A stretch of 64,000 bases of DNA, taken from contig LR782234.1 in the NCBI GenBank assembly GCA_902825215.1, positions 4,030,001 to 4,094,000 on the forward strand. Reading direction: 5' to 3'. Within the stretch, counting starts at the first letter, position 1. The number at the start of each line of letters is the position of its first letter. Below the pieces are notes generated by a model. That model was not told the origin of the DNA. It made no database searches and saw only the letters and a program-made list of their open reading frames with translations. This DNA is from Pseudomonas fluorescens. GTDB taxonomy: Bacteria; Pseudomonadota; Gammaproteobacteria; Pseudomonadales; Pseudomonadaceae. Positions 16,286 through 24,964 of the stretch are shown in pieces. A program made the position numbers and the translations under genes.

Positions 16286-17302
16286 TCATCCTGAGTATCC
16301 ATTGGGATGATTGGATTGCCAGCGCCAGGTGTCGGCGACCATGTCCTGCAAGTTGCGCGTGGCTTTCCAGCCAAGTTCTTTCGCCGCTTTCGAAGCATCG
16401 GCAAAACTCTCGGCAATATCACCGGCGCGACGCGGCATCATCCGGTACGGCACCGGGCGCCCACAGGCCTGTTCGAATGCCTGCAGCACTTGCAGCACGC
16501 TGTAGCCATCGCCGGTGCCGAGGTTCCAGGTGTGAATGCCCGTGCGCTCGCCGATCGACTGCAACGCTTTCAAATGCCCGTCCGCGAGATCGACCACATG
16601 GATGTAATCACGCACCCCGGTGCCGTCGACCGTTGGGTAATCGTTGCCGAAGATCGACAGTTCTTGCAGGCTGCCGACCGCGACCTGGCTGATATACGGC
16701 ACCAGATTGTTGGGAATGCCGTTGGGGTCTTCGCCCATGTGGCCGCTGTGGTGCGCGCCGATCGGGTTGAAGTAGCGCAGCAAGGCAATGCTCCAGCGCG
16801 GCTCGGCACGGCTCAGGTCACGCAATACGTTCTCCACGATCAGCTTCGACTGGCCGTAGGGATTGGTCGGCGTGCCGGTCGGAAAGTCTTCGCTGATCGG
16901 CATCTGCTCAGGCTCGCCATACACCGTGGCCGAAGAGCTGAACACCAGCCGGAACACCCCCGCGGCTGCCATCGCCTGACACAGCGTAACGCTGCCGCCG
17001 ACGTTGGTTTCGTAGTACTCCAGCGGCTTGCGCACGCTTTCGCCCACCGCTTTGAGCCCGGCGAAATGCAGCACCGCTTCGATCTGATGCTCACGGAAGA
17101 TCCGGTCGAGCAACGCGCGGTCGCAGACATCGCCGCGAATCATCCAGGCACTCTTGCCGCATATCGCTTCCACGGCATGCAGTGCCGCATCGCTGCTGTT
17201 GCAAAGATTATCCAGAACCACAACTTCATAACCTGCTTCAAGCAATGCAAGTGTGGTATGCGAGCCGATATAGCCGGCGCCACCCGTTACCAGAATCTTC
17301 AT
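16286..17302 (-). CDS. galE: UDP-glucose 4-epimerase GalE
   Basis: The product is 338 aa, the standard length. GalE interconverts UDP-glucose and UDP-galactose with bound NAD. It shows the Rossmann motif TGGAGYIGSHT, the catalytic SSSATVYG with Tyr (YxxxK at NPYGQSK), and RYFNPIGAH. The ATG at 17302 gives the canonical N-terminus MKILVTGG. It probably supplies UDP-galactose for the surrounding polysaccharide. The gene lies upstream of the gfc-like genes in the same direction, 231 bp away, and diverges from galU. Confidence 0.95.
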   Translation of the reverse strand: MKILVTGGAGYIGSHTTLALLEAGYEVVVLDNLCNSSDAALHAVEAICGKSAWMIRGDVCDRALLDRIFREHQIEAVLHFAGLKAVGESVRKPLEYYETNVGGSVTLCQAMAAAGVFRLVFSSSATVYGEPEQMPISEDFPTGTPTNPYGQSKLIVENVLRDLSRAEPRWSIALLRYFNPIGAHHSGHMGEDPNGIPNNLVPYISQVAVGSLQELSIFGNDYPTVDGTGVRDYIHVVDLADGHLKALQSIGERTGIHTWNLGTGDGYSVLQVLQAFEQACGRPVPYRMMPRRAGDIAESFADASKAAKELGWKATRNLQDMVADTWRWQSNHPNGYSG

Positions 17303-17689
17303 AGCGCGGTCCGTCTTTTGGATAAGTGACAAGTAACGTGTCAAGCCTTGTTTATCGAACCTGTGTCACAGTCGACACAAACAAGGCGACAACAACCGAA
17401 AACAAATTCAGTTCAATGACTGGCAATAAATATTTTTGCAGGTCACACTGTATTGCCGTTACTTATTAGCACTCCCGGCGCACTCATCACTATCAACAGA
17501 TACCGACTAAAAATAACTAACAAGGCACTTACCGACATCCTCTAACATTGTCGACTTTTAGCTGCCTGATCAATTGCAATGAATAACCTGACTCGGGTAT
17601 TAAAGTAAGCCTTCAATACTTGTTGAAACTTGCCGCCTGCTCAGGTGCGCAACCGTCGCCTGTGTTCCATGACTGTCCAGGATACTTTT
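17303..17689. promoter_or_regulatory. galE-galU divergent regulatory region
   Basis: This 387-bp AT-rich intergenic region has no supported gene. It holds GACTAAAAATAAC at 17505-17517, an overlapping ACTAACA just after it, and TCTAACA at 17541-17547. These are the two motifs shared with other promoters of the locus. Promoters for both divergent genes are expected here, but I cannot place their -10/-35 boxes with confidence. Confidence 0.5.
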
Positions 17690-18523
17690 ATGATTCGTAA
17701 ATGTTTGTTCCCCGCTGCCGGTTATGGCACGCGTTTTCTGCCGGCTACCAAAGCCATGCCGAAAGAAATGCTGCCGATCGTCAACAAGCCGTTGATCGAA
17801 TACGCCGTCGAGGAAGCGCGGGACGCCGGGCTGCAACACATGGCCATCGTCACCGGGCGCGGCAAGCGTGCGCTGGAAGACCATTTCGATATCAGCTACG
17901 AACTCGAACACCAGATTCGCGGCACCGAAAAAGAGAAATTTCTCGCCGGCACCCGCGAGCTGATCGACACCTGCACCTTCTCCTACACCCGTCAGGTGGA
18001 AATGAAAGGCCTCGGCCACGCGATCCTCAGCGGCCGCCCCTTGATTGGCGACGAGCCGTTCGCCGTGGTACTGGCCGATGACTTGTGCCTGAACCTGGAA
18101 GGCGACGGCGTGCTGTCGCAGATGATCCAGCTGTACAAGAAATTCCGTTGCTCGATCGTCGCCATCCAGGAAGTCCCGGCCGACCAGACTCACAAGTACG
18201 GGGTGATCGCCGGTGAGCTGATCTCCGAAGGCATCTACCGGGTCAACAACATGGTGGAAAAACCGGCACCGCAAGACGCGCCGTCGAACCTGGCGATCAT
18301 CGGTCGCTACATCCTCACGCCGGATATTTTCGACCTGATCGCCGACACCCAACCGGGCAAGGGCGGCGAAATCCAGATCACCGACGCGCTGATGAAACAG
18401 GCGCAGAACGGTTGTGTGCTGGCCTACACATTCAAAGGCCTGCGCTTCGACTGTGGTGACGCCGAGGGTTACTTGCAGGCGACCAACTTCTGCTACGAAA
18501 ACGTTTACCTCAAGGGCCGCTGA
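17690..18523 (+). CDS. galU: UTP-glucose-1-phosphate uridylyltransferase GalU
   Basis: The product is 277 aa. GalU makes UDP-glucose from UTP and glucose-1-phosphate. The N-terminal nucleotide-binding loop FPAAGYGTRFLPATKAMPKE, the KPLIEYAVEEA block, EMKGLGHAI, VVLADDLC and the C-terminal FDCGD are all present. The ATG at 17690 has AGGA upstream. It feeds both the WcaJ-like initiator and GalE. Confidence 0.96.
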   Translation: MIRKCLFPAAGYGTRFLPATKAMPKEMLPIVNKPLIEYAVEEARDAGLQHMAIVTGRGKRALEDHFDISYELEHQIRGTEKEKFLAGTRELIDTCTFSYTRQVEMKGLGHAILSGRPLIGDEPFAVVLADDLCLNLEGDGVLSQMIQLYKKFRCSIVAIQEVPADQTHKYGVIAGELISEGIYRVNNMVEKPAPQDAPSNLAIIGRYILTPDIFDLIADTQPGKGGEIQITDALMKQAQNGCVLAYTFKGLRFDCGDAEGYLQATNFCYENVYLKGR

Positions 18524-18570
18524 GACGGCTCCAGCATCGCGGATTCACTCATTATTTCAGGCAGGCAACC

Positions 18571-18984
18571 ATGAACATTGCACACTATTCAGCAGAGATT
18601 GAACGTGAGGTGGACAACCTTGGAATGATGAGCTGGCTGTCGCGCCATCAGCCGTTGCCCAGCGCCAACGAAACCTGGCTGGGCACGATTTTGCTGGTGG
18701 AGCGGATCGGCGTGTTTCCGGCGTCCGGCGATATTCGCCGGCCCATGCGTGATCCCTATCCCCTGCTCGCGCATTTGAAAACGCTGTATGGCGAGCAGGC
18801 GCTGGAAATGGATGACCGCGATGGCCTGAAAGTGATCTTCAGTGACTGGCGCTTCCGGGTGCGGATCTGCTGCAACGACCCGGCGATCATCATCAACGTC
18901 GAAACCCGCTGTGATGCGCGGTTGATGCCGCAGAAGCTTGATGAGTTACTGGGTATTATCGATTCCTTCAAGCAGTACCCCTGA
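18571..18984 (+). CDS. Stand-alone phosphomannomutase C-terminal-domain-like protein
   Basis: The product is 137 aa. Residues from about 48 onward line up with the last domain of alpha-D-phosphohexomutases such as E. coli CpsG/ManB: FPASGDI (usual FPSSGEI), DGLKVIFSDWRFRVR (usual DGISxEYxDWRFNLR), NVETRCDARLMPQKLDELL (usual NVESRGDxxLMxxKTxELL). The phosphate-binding SNTEP loop is replaced by CCNDP. The three catalytic domains are absent, so it cannot be a mutase alone. The first 45 residues are unassigned. It follows galU by 47 bases in the same direction. A regulatory or accessory role in sugar-nucleotide supply is only a guess. Confidence 0.7.
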   Translation: MNIAHYSAEIEREVDNLGMMSWLSRHQPLPSANETWLGTILLVERIGVFPASGDIRRPMRDPYPLLAHLKTLYGEQALEMDDRDGLKVIFSDWRFRVRICCNDPAIIINVETRCDARLMPQKLDELLGIIDSFKQYP

Positions 18985-18989
18985 CCCCT

Positions 18990-19079
18990 TGTGGGAGCGA
19001 GCCTGCTCGCGAAAGCGTCGGCAGATTCAGCACATACAGTGCCTGACACGGCGCCTTCGCGAGCAGGCTCGCTCCCACA
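18990..19079. repeat. REPIN (inverted REP pair)
   Basis: A left arm tgtgggagcgagcctgctcg and its right inverted copy flank about 35 bases, between the convergent PMM-like and SGNH genes. Confidence 0.87.
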
Positions 19080-19080
19080 C

Positions 19081-20214
19081 TCAGTTCTTCGCAGCAGCGG
19101 TGCAGTCAGTCTTGCCCCCCATGATCCAGCCGTAGAAATAATCGGCAATCACCTTGCCGCCCGTGGCCGGCAGCGGATGAATCTTGTCCGGGCCGATCAT
19201 CGCCGCGGCGTAGCGCTTGACGTCGGGGCCAAAGGCGCATTGCAGATTGGCAACCCCCAAGTGCTGCTCACGCGCCCACGGTTCGAGCACTTGCGCATAC
19301 GCCGCCATCGGGTAAGCGCTGGAACGTGTGGTGTCCTGGCGCATGACCAGGTTGATGCTCGCCGCCGGTTGAATCTCACGAAGCATGCCGACCAGACCCT
19401 GCACGTTATGCAAATACTGCTCGGGCTTCACACCGAAGCCCTGGTCGTTGCCGCCCAGCATGATCAGATAAACGTCGGCGGGGATTTTCGCTACCGCCGC
19501 TTTCCACTGCGCCTGCCATTGTCGATCAGCGTGATAAAAATCCGCCGACGCCGCACCCGATGCCGCCAGTTTCGACACGCGAATGCCGGGCTGATCGTTG
19601 CGCATCCAAAGCCCGAACAAAGTCGGCGCGCCTTTCTGCACTTCGAGCCTGAACGACCAGTCTTTCGCCGTCGACAGGCCGGCAAGCGGCACTTCCTGCA
19701 CGCCCCAACCGGCAAGTTTCAACGGTTGCCAGTCTTGCGCGGGTGACCAGCGATAACGCAACTCGCTCGGTTCGCCGTTGCCCAGATACAACAGCTTCGC
19801 CTGAGTGACCGCCGTATCGATGCGCGGCGTTGGCTTGGCATCCACCTGCAGCCACGCGCCGGCGCGGCCGGTGACAGTGCGGCTGTCGGGGCTGGCCTGG
19901 CCCAGCTCGGAGACTTTCCAGCCGCCACCAAAGTATTGATCGCTGCTGCGGGTGTATTTGAAATGCGTGCCGCCGAGCGCCGCACCATGGTTGAAACCGA
20001 CATAACCCGGCCCGGCAAAACCGGTTTCACCGGCCACCCGTTGCACCAGTTTGTTCAGGTAGAAATCCTGCCCGGCGGTGTAGCTGTCACCGATCACCGA
20101 GACCGACAACACCTTGCCGGCCTTGCCCTCGCGCCACTGGGCAAAGCGCTCACGGGCGTCGCCGACCTGAATCACCGATGCAGAAACGGGTTGGGCATTA
20201 TCAACTGCCACCAT
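19081..20214 (-). CDS. SGNH/GDSL-family hydrolase, probable polysaccharide acyl-modifying enzyme
   Basis: The product is 377 aa. The SGNH blocks are visible: block I VIGDSYTAG (Ser nucleophile) at about residue 40, the GGxND block as LGGNDQG, and the C-terminal DKIHPLP carrying the Asp-His pair. Such enzymes add or remove acyl groups on glycans. No signal peptide is seen, and an in-frame TGA 15 bases before the ATG excludes a longer form. AAGGA precedes the ATG. It lies beside an acyltransferase-3 gene, separated by REP elements; these two activities are often fused in one protein. Confidence 0.8.
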   Translation of the reverse strand: MVAVDNAQPVSASVIQVGDARERFAQWREGKAGKVLSVSVIGDSYTAGQDFYLNKLVQRVAGETGFAGPGYVGFNHGAALGGTHFKYTRSSDQYFGGGWKVSELGQASPDSRTVTGRAGAWLQVDAKPTPRIDTAVTQAKLLYLGNGEPSELRYRWSPAQDWQPLKLAGWGVQEVPLAGLSTAKDWSFRLEVQKGAPTLFGLWMRNDQPGIRVSKLAASGAASADFYHADRQWQAQWKAAVAKIPADVYLIMLGGNDQGFGVKPEQYLHNVQGLVGMLREIQPAASINLVMRQDTTRSSAYPMAAYAQVLEPWAREQHLGVANLQCAFGPDVKRYAAAMIGPDKIHPLPATGGKVIADYFYGWIMGGKTDCTAAAKN

Positions 20215-20242
20215 GCAAAATTTCCTTCAGTCTGGAATGGCC

Positions 20243-20453
20243 CCTTCGCGAGCAGGCTCGCTCCCACAGGGGTTCTGAGTCATCCACAACATGTATTCAT
20301 TTCATGAAACCTGTGGGAGCTGGCTTGCCAGCGATGGCGGTGGGTCAGTTGATAAAATTCTTTCTGACAGGTCGCTATCGCTGGCAAGCCAGCTCCCACA
20401 GGGGCTCTGTATCGTGCACGAATCCAATGTGGGAGCGAGCCTGCTCGCGAAGC
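20243..20453. repeat. REP cluster of two subfamilies
   Basis: A single REP (cgcgagcaggctcgctccca, 20247-20268 region) is followed by a complete REPIN of a different subfamily at 20311-20401 (core gagctggcttgccagcga), then a single REP of the first type ending at 20453. The order suggests that one REPIN type landed between older REP halves. The cluster fills the gap between the SGNH and acyltransferase genes. Confidence 0.8.
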
Positions 20454-20455
20454 TT

Positions 20456-21502
20456 TTAGCTGCTCTGGGTTTGCACCACTGGAGCGATGACCGCCGCTGG
20501 TTTCTTCCTGGTCGCTTTCTCACCAAGGAACAACACCGAGGTGAAATTGAACCGGCTGAAAATCATCGCCAACACCACCGGCCCGAGCAAGCCGACACTC
20601 AAGCCACCCAACACCAGCAGACTTTCATCCTTCACGCCGAGGCGCCCCAGGACAAACCGCGAAGTCGCCGCGAACAGCACATGAAACAGAAAAATCGCAT
20701 AGGAATAGCCACCGAGCCAGGTCAGCGCTTTCGAACGCATGTCGCTGGACAACAACGCGATGCACGATACACACCCCACCGCCAGCCCGATCAGGCTGCG
20801 ACGATCAACGATCAATTCGCGATCGATTGCCGCGACGTACAGCAACGTCAACGAGATCAGCACAAACAGCAGCGGCCCGAGCATCTTGAAGCGCTGCTTG
20901 AGAACATCGACATTTTCCTGGCCGATCATCCCCGCAACAAAAAACGGCAGCAGATAAATCGCGCCATTGATGCCAAACGCATCGAGCGGCAACGGCGGCA
21001 GCAAAAACAACAGCGCAGCGAAGGCAAACAGGCCATACAGGCGCGTCGCCGAACGCAGCAGACCGCGCCACTCCAGCAGGCCGACGAAGATGAAAATGAT
21101 GAACACCGCCTGGAGAAACCAGAAGTGGTTGATCGGCACCCAGAACGACAGCAACGCGTCGATCACGCCGACATCCTTGTTCACCCCCGGCCCCACCGCT
21201 TGCAGCACCGAGAACGGCACGCCGACGCAAAACAGCGGCACGATCAAACGGCGCACCTTGCCGCTGAAGAACGCAGCGAAGTCATTGCCACGGATTTTGT
21301 AGATCGAATAGATGTAGCCCGAGATGAAGGTGAACAGCGGCATGCGCACGTACACCATCGAGTCGGCGATAACCCGGAACGGCGAGCCGATATCGATCTT
21401 CAACCCGCCGCCCAGCGGCCCGATGACGTGGTACAGCACCAGCAGCAGGCATGCCAGGCCACGCAGGGTTTCGATCTCCAGGGACTTTTTCTTGCTCGAC
21501 AT
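20456..21502 (-). CDS. Acyltransferase-3 family membrane protein
   Basis: The product is 348 aa with about ten membrane segments. The family N-terminus is clear: IETLRGLACLLLVLYHVIGP with the catalytic-site His, then MPLFTFISGYIYS. Such proteins move acetyl or other acyl groups to sugars of surface polysaccharides. It is separated by 12 bases from the upstream polymerase-like gene and probably co-transcribed. The C-terminus ends in a cytoplasmic basic tail (EKATRKKP). Confidence 0.9.
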   Translation of the reverse strand: MSSKKKSLEIETLRGLACLLLVLYHVIGPLGGGLKIDIGSPFRVIADSMVYVRMPLFTFISGYIYSIYKIRGNDFAAFFSGKVRRLIVPLFCVGVPFSVLQAVGPGVNKDVGVIDALLSFWVPINHFWFLQAVFIIFIFVGLLEWRGLLRSATRLYGLFAFAALLFLLPPLPLDAFGINGAIYLLPFFVAGMIGQENVDVLKQRFKMLGPLLFVLISLTLLYVAAIDRELIVDRRSLIGLAVGCVSCIALLSSDMRSKALTWLGGYSYAIFLFHVLFAATSRFVLGRLGVKDESLLVLGGLSVGLLGPVVLAMIFSRFNFTSVLFLGEKATRKKPAAVIAPVVQTQSS

Positions 21503-21514
21503 ACAGCACCTGCC

Positions 21515-22618
21515 TCAATTCAGAATTCGGGATTCAACCTGCACCGGCTTGTTCGCTCGCAGCATCAAGCCGAGGCCGACGAACAGCACCGGCACCACCA
21601 TCGAAAAATGCCGGGCGAAGGAACCGAAGTCCGGCTCGAACAGGCCTTGCACCAGCAGGAACGCCAACGGGATCGCGATCAGTTCCTTGGGTTTGGTCTG
21701 GATCGGCGCGCCCTTGTAATCGGTCGAGGTGATGACTTTGAACAGCAGCAGCGCGGTCATGATCATCAGCGCAACGAAGATCACCTGACCCGGCCCGGAC
21801 AGCAGAATCAGCTCCACCGGGAACGACAGCCGGAAGAAAATGATCATCGAGTCCAGCGCCTGCGAGACGAAATCACTGCCGCTGAGCCACGAGACGATCA
21901 ACGACTTCGAGCCCTCCTCCCCCGCCGTGCGCAGTTCGTTGTTACTGGCGCGAATCGACGACACCGGAAAACCCAGGGCGATCTGGATCGACATGGCCAC
22001 CGCGAGGTAAAACAAAAACAACATCAGGAAGAACGTCGTGCGCGACACGTACTTTTTCATCACGCAGACGCCGACCCACGACAGCGAAAACAGAATCCAG
22101 TACGGCCGGATCAGCACGCCGTAGATCACTGCCGACAAGAAAAAACCGCCGCGATATTTGCGTGTCAACGAGCTGAGCAGAATGCTCAATACCGCCACCG
22201 AGACGATGATTTCCTTGGTCAGGTTCTCGAGGAAAAACGAACGCACGATGCCCCACAGACACAAGGTGCCGAAGATCGTCAGCGGCATGCGCCGAAACAC
22301 CACCACCGGAATCGCCGTGAGGAAAAAATTGCAGAACATGCCGTAGGCCCAGGCATTGGTCAGGTTGATCCCGGTGGGCCGCAGCAGGAACGCCGAGCAC
22401 TCGTAGGACGAGCGATCGGGCGAGAACGGGTTCCAGAAATTGCAGTTGTCGGCGCGCGCGTAAGACGACCACAAAGTCATCGCATCCGGCCCCGGATCAC
22501 GCGGGACCAACAGCGGCATCGCCACCGACAGAAACAGCCCGGTAAACAGGATCAAAAACGAAATCGAAGAATCGAGTCGCTTGCCGCGAAACTCGATGCA
22601 CGGCAACTTCAAGCCCAT
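21515..22618 (-). CDS. Wzy-like polysaccharide polymerase
   Basis: The product is 367 aa with about ten membrane helices. Wzy-type proteins join lipid-linked repeat units in the periplasm. Sequence conservation in this family is low. The supporting features are a large periplasmic loop, the LIRPYWILFSLSW segment and the late EPDFGSFARHFSMVVP motif common in such polymerases, together with its place next to the flippase gene. The ATG at 22618 overlaps the flippase stop by 10 bases. I am fairly confident of the class but not of the linkage formed. Confidence 0.72.
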   Translation of the reverse strand: MGLKLPCIEFRGKRLDSSISFLILFTGLFLSVAMPLLVPRDPGPDAMTLWSSYARADNCNFWNPFSPDRSSYECSAFLLRPTGINLTNAWAYGMFCNFFLTAIPVVVFRRMPLTIFGTLCLWGIVRSFFLENLTKEIIVSVAVLSILLSSLTRKYRGGFFLSAVIYGVLIRPYWILFSLSWVGVCVMKKYVSRTTFFLMLFLFYLAVAMSIQIALGFPVSSIRASNNELRTAGEEGSKSLIVSWLSGSDFVSQALDSMIIFFRLSFPVELILLSGPGQVIFVALMIMTALLLFKVITSTDYKGAPIQTKPKELIAIPLAFLLVQGLFEPDFGSFARHFSMVVPVLFVGLGLMLRANKPVQVESRILN

Positions 22619-23841
22619 GACAACGCAGCCTTCTTCGCCGCGGTGACACGGGTCAGCAGCGCGATCACTGCGAGTTGCACGACGACGGCGAAGACGTTGC
22701 CCCACGCCGCGCCATAAATCGAGTAGTGCTTGATCAACACGTAGCTGACCGGTACCGAAACCAACAGGCAGATCGCCGCGCTGGCCAGCGACACCCGGCT
22801 GTTTTTCGAGGCAATCAAACCGCCCCAGACGATGTCGCCGATGGCCCGCAGCGCGAAGGAAAAAATCAGCACACCAAGGATCGCGTTATCCGGGCGCGGC
22901 ACGCTGGTGGCGACGTAATCGAGCAGCAGGTTGAAAAACACATAGATCGCGACGGCGACAACGGCGGACACCAGCAGCGAGCGCATCACCCACTTGTTCA
23001 CGAACAATTGCTTGACCGTGAACGCCTGTTGATCGGCCTGAAAGCGCTTGGCCAACACCGGAATCCCGACCACCGCCACCACCGCATACGACAACGCTTG
23101 CAAGGTGTTCGCCGCCGACCAAGCGTACACGTATTTACCAAGGCTGGCGTAGGGCTCCAGATCGATGATCAGAAAGCGCTCGGCGTACTGACTCAGCGCG
23201 ATCAACCCGGTGCCGAGGTAGAACGGCAGCCCGGCCTTCCATACGGTGGCGGTGTCCAGCACTGCCGCTTCCCGGCCCTGGTGGACCCGCGCCACGATCA
23301 GGTAACCAGCGACGATCACCAGCACGTTGGCAGCCACCCACAGCCACAACACGCTGGCGATGCCCGCGACCCAGCCGAGCATCATCCCGGCCACCGCCAA
23401 CACCGCCCACAGACCGGTCTTGATGAAAAACAGCAAGGCCCCGGCGGTGGCTTTCTGGGCGGAAAACACGAAGGAGTTGATCTCGAACGACAGGTGCTCC
23501 GTGAGCAATACCAACGTCACGCAAAGGATCAGTGCAGCGCTCGCTTCGACCTGCTGGAACAACGAATAGATCAGCACCGTGACCACCGACAACAGCAGCC
23601 CTACTGCCAGATACAGCAGCAGGACTTTGTCGACCACTCGGCGCGAGCTGCCGCCCACACTGATCAAGCGATTGATCTCGGAACTGAAACCGACGCTGTA
23701 GAACTTCGACGCAATCAGCGACGCTGCCACCACCACGCCGTAAAACCCCAGCGCCTCGTAGCCCAGGTAATGGGTGATCGCGAGCACCAGCAGAAACTTC
23801 GCGCCCAATGCCCCGCCGCGAAGCAACAGGCGAAATATCAT
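22609..23841 (-). CDS. Wzx-type polysaccharide repeat-unit flippase
   Basis: The product is 410 aa with about twelve membrane segments, fitting the MOP/MATE-like flippases that move undecaprenyl-linked repeat units to the periplasm. The N-terminus LLLRGGALGAKFLLVLAITHYLG and the YGVVVAASLIASKF region resemble other Wzx proteins, and the gene lies between pyruvyl transferase and polymerase genes. It overlaps the pyruvyl transferase stop by 4 bases. Confidence 0.85.
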   Translation of the reverse strand: MIFRLLLRGGALGAKFLLVLAITHYLGYEALGFYGVVVAASLIASKFYSVGFSSEINRLISVGGSSRRVVDKVLLLYLAVGLLLSVVTVLIYSLFQQVEASAALILCVTLVLLTEHLSFEINSFVFSAQKATAGALLFFIKTGLWAVLAVAGMMLGWVAGIASVLWLWVAANVLVIVAGYLIVARVHQGREAAVLDTATVWKAGLPFYLGTGLIALSQYAERFLIIDLEPYASLGKYVYAWSAANTLQALSYAVVAVVGIPVLAKRFQADQQAFTVKQLFVNKWVMRSLLVSAVVAVAIYVFFNLLLDYVATSVPRPDNAILGVLIFSFALRAIGDIVWGGLIASKNSRVSLASAAICLLVSVPVSYVLIKHYSIYGAAWGNVFAVVVQLAVIALLTRVTAAKKAALSWA

Positions 23842-24950
23842 CGAACGACACCCTTGATGATCTCGTCCATGGCCACGGTTTTTGCCTCGATCTCGCGGCA
23901 GGTGTCGGTCAGGCGTTTGCCGAAATCCGCCAGGGCGTTCGGCGCGTAAACCGTGTTGATGATGGTGTCGACGTCGATGTCACCGCCGTTGATCACCCAG
24001 TCTTCGACGCCCATGTCCTGATAGGCGCCAAAACCTTTGCGCTCGTAGCTGATGTGGTACGCCGGCACGCCGGACAGCAGCGATTCGATGGCGCCGTGCA
24101 GACGCACCGAGATCACCAGGTCCGGTTGGTATTTGGCGATCGTGGCTTTCAGCGACAGCAGGTCTTCAGTGATGCCCAGTTCGCGATAGAACGCGCCGTC
24201 ATCGTTGCCACGCACCGCGCTTTGTACGGCGCAGACCACTTTGCTTTTGTTCTTCAGGCGCTGCAGGAGCAATTTCAGATTGGCGACGTAAGCGACTTTC
24301 TTTTCCTTGCTCCACTCCGGCGGCTTGCGCAGCACCACACACACCGTGGCTGGTGACGCGGCGCAACGGGTGAACTTGGGCTGCTGGAGAATCTTGCTGG
24401 CCAGCGACTGCACAGCCAGATCCGGCGCGCGGTAGACGTTTTCGCAGGCGTCGAAAATCGCCGAGGAGCGATTGTCGCGGACGAACACCGCGTCAGCGCT
24501 GGCGTAGTGCTCGACGATTTTGCTGCTTTCGCCATGGAACGGGCCGATGCTCTGCGGCAGGTACACCGACGGCACCTTGCTGAGAATCGCGGTCTCCAGT
24601 TGTTTGGCGTGGCCGATCTTCAACTTGATGTGTTCGAAGGCGCTTTTCGAGCGCATGTAACCGCCACCGACGCCGACGATCAGGTCGGTCTTTTTCAACA
24701 GATCCGCGAGCCCAACGTAGGACTGGTTGAGAAACACCGCCTGCTTGACTCGGCCCAGGCCTTTGGCGGCCATCACCGGCGCGTCGAAGCGCGGGTGCGG
24801 CAGGTAGTTGAAGGAGTCCGGGTCGGAGGCGACAACACTGATCGCGGTGTCTTCGCCAAAGTTGCGCTGCACCAGCGCGATTGCCAGGTCGACGAGCAAA
24901 CCGTCACCGGAGTTGGAGGCGCTGTAGCCATGCAAAATCGTTACGTTCAT
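23838..24950 (-). CDS. Polysaccharide pyruvyl transferase family protein
   Basis: The product is 370 aa. The family adds pyruvate ketals from phosphoenolpyruvate to sugars of exopolysaccharides. Visible features are the N-terminal ILHGYSASNSGDGLLV (usual GxxNxGD), VGVGGGYMRS, LPQSIGPF and, near the C-terminus, DLVISVRLHGAIESLLSGVP followed by SYERKG. The ATG at 24950 was chosen because the family N-terminus starts there; the reading frame stays open far upstream without related sequence. A pyruvylated polymer would be acidic. Confidence 0.9.
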   Translation of the reverse strand: MNVTILHGYSASNSGDGLLVDLAIALVQRNFGEDTAISVVASDPDSFNYLPHPRFDAPVMAAKGLGRVKQAVFLNQSYVGLADLLKKTDLIVGVGGGYMRSKSAFEHIKLKIGHAKQLETAILSKVPSVYLPQSIGPFHGESSKIVEHYASADAVFVRDNRSSAIFDACENVYRAPDLAVQSLASKILQQPKFTRCAASPATVCVVLRKPPEWSKEKKVAYVANLKLLLQRLKNKSKVVCAVQSAVRGNDDGAFYRELGITEDLLSLKATIAKYQPDLVISVRLHGAIESLLSGVPAYHISYERKGFGAYQDMGVEDWVINGGDIDVDTIINTVYAPNALADFGKRLTDTCREIEAKTVAMDEIIKGVVR

Positions 24951-24964
24951 AGCGTGAGTTCTAC

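Noticed and set aside
18524..18984. The gene after galU as a truncated, dead phosphomannomutase
   Set aside because: It has its own plausible start, an intact frame and unrelated N-terminal residues, and no upstream PMM remnant is present, so it was reported as a stand-alone gene instead.
20291..22717. An 808-residue plus-strand frame across the acyltransferase and polymerase genes
   Set aside because: Very high Gln/His/Arg content and no motifs; it is the complement of two hydrophobic membrane-protein genes.
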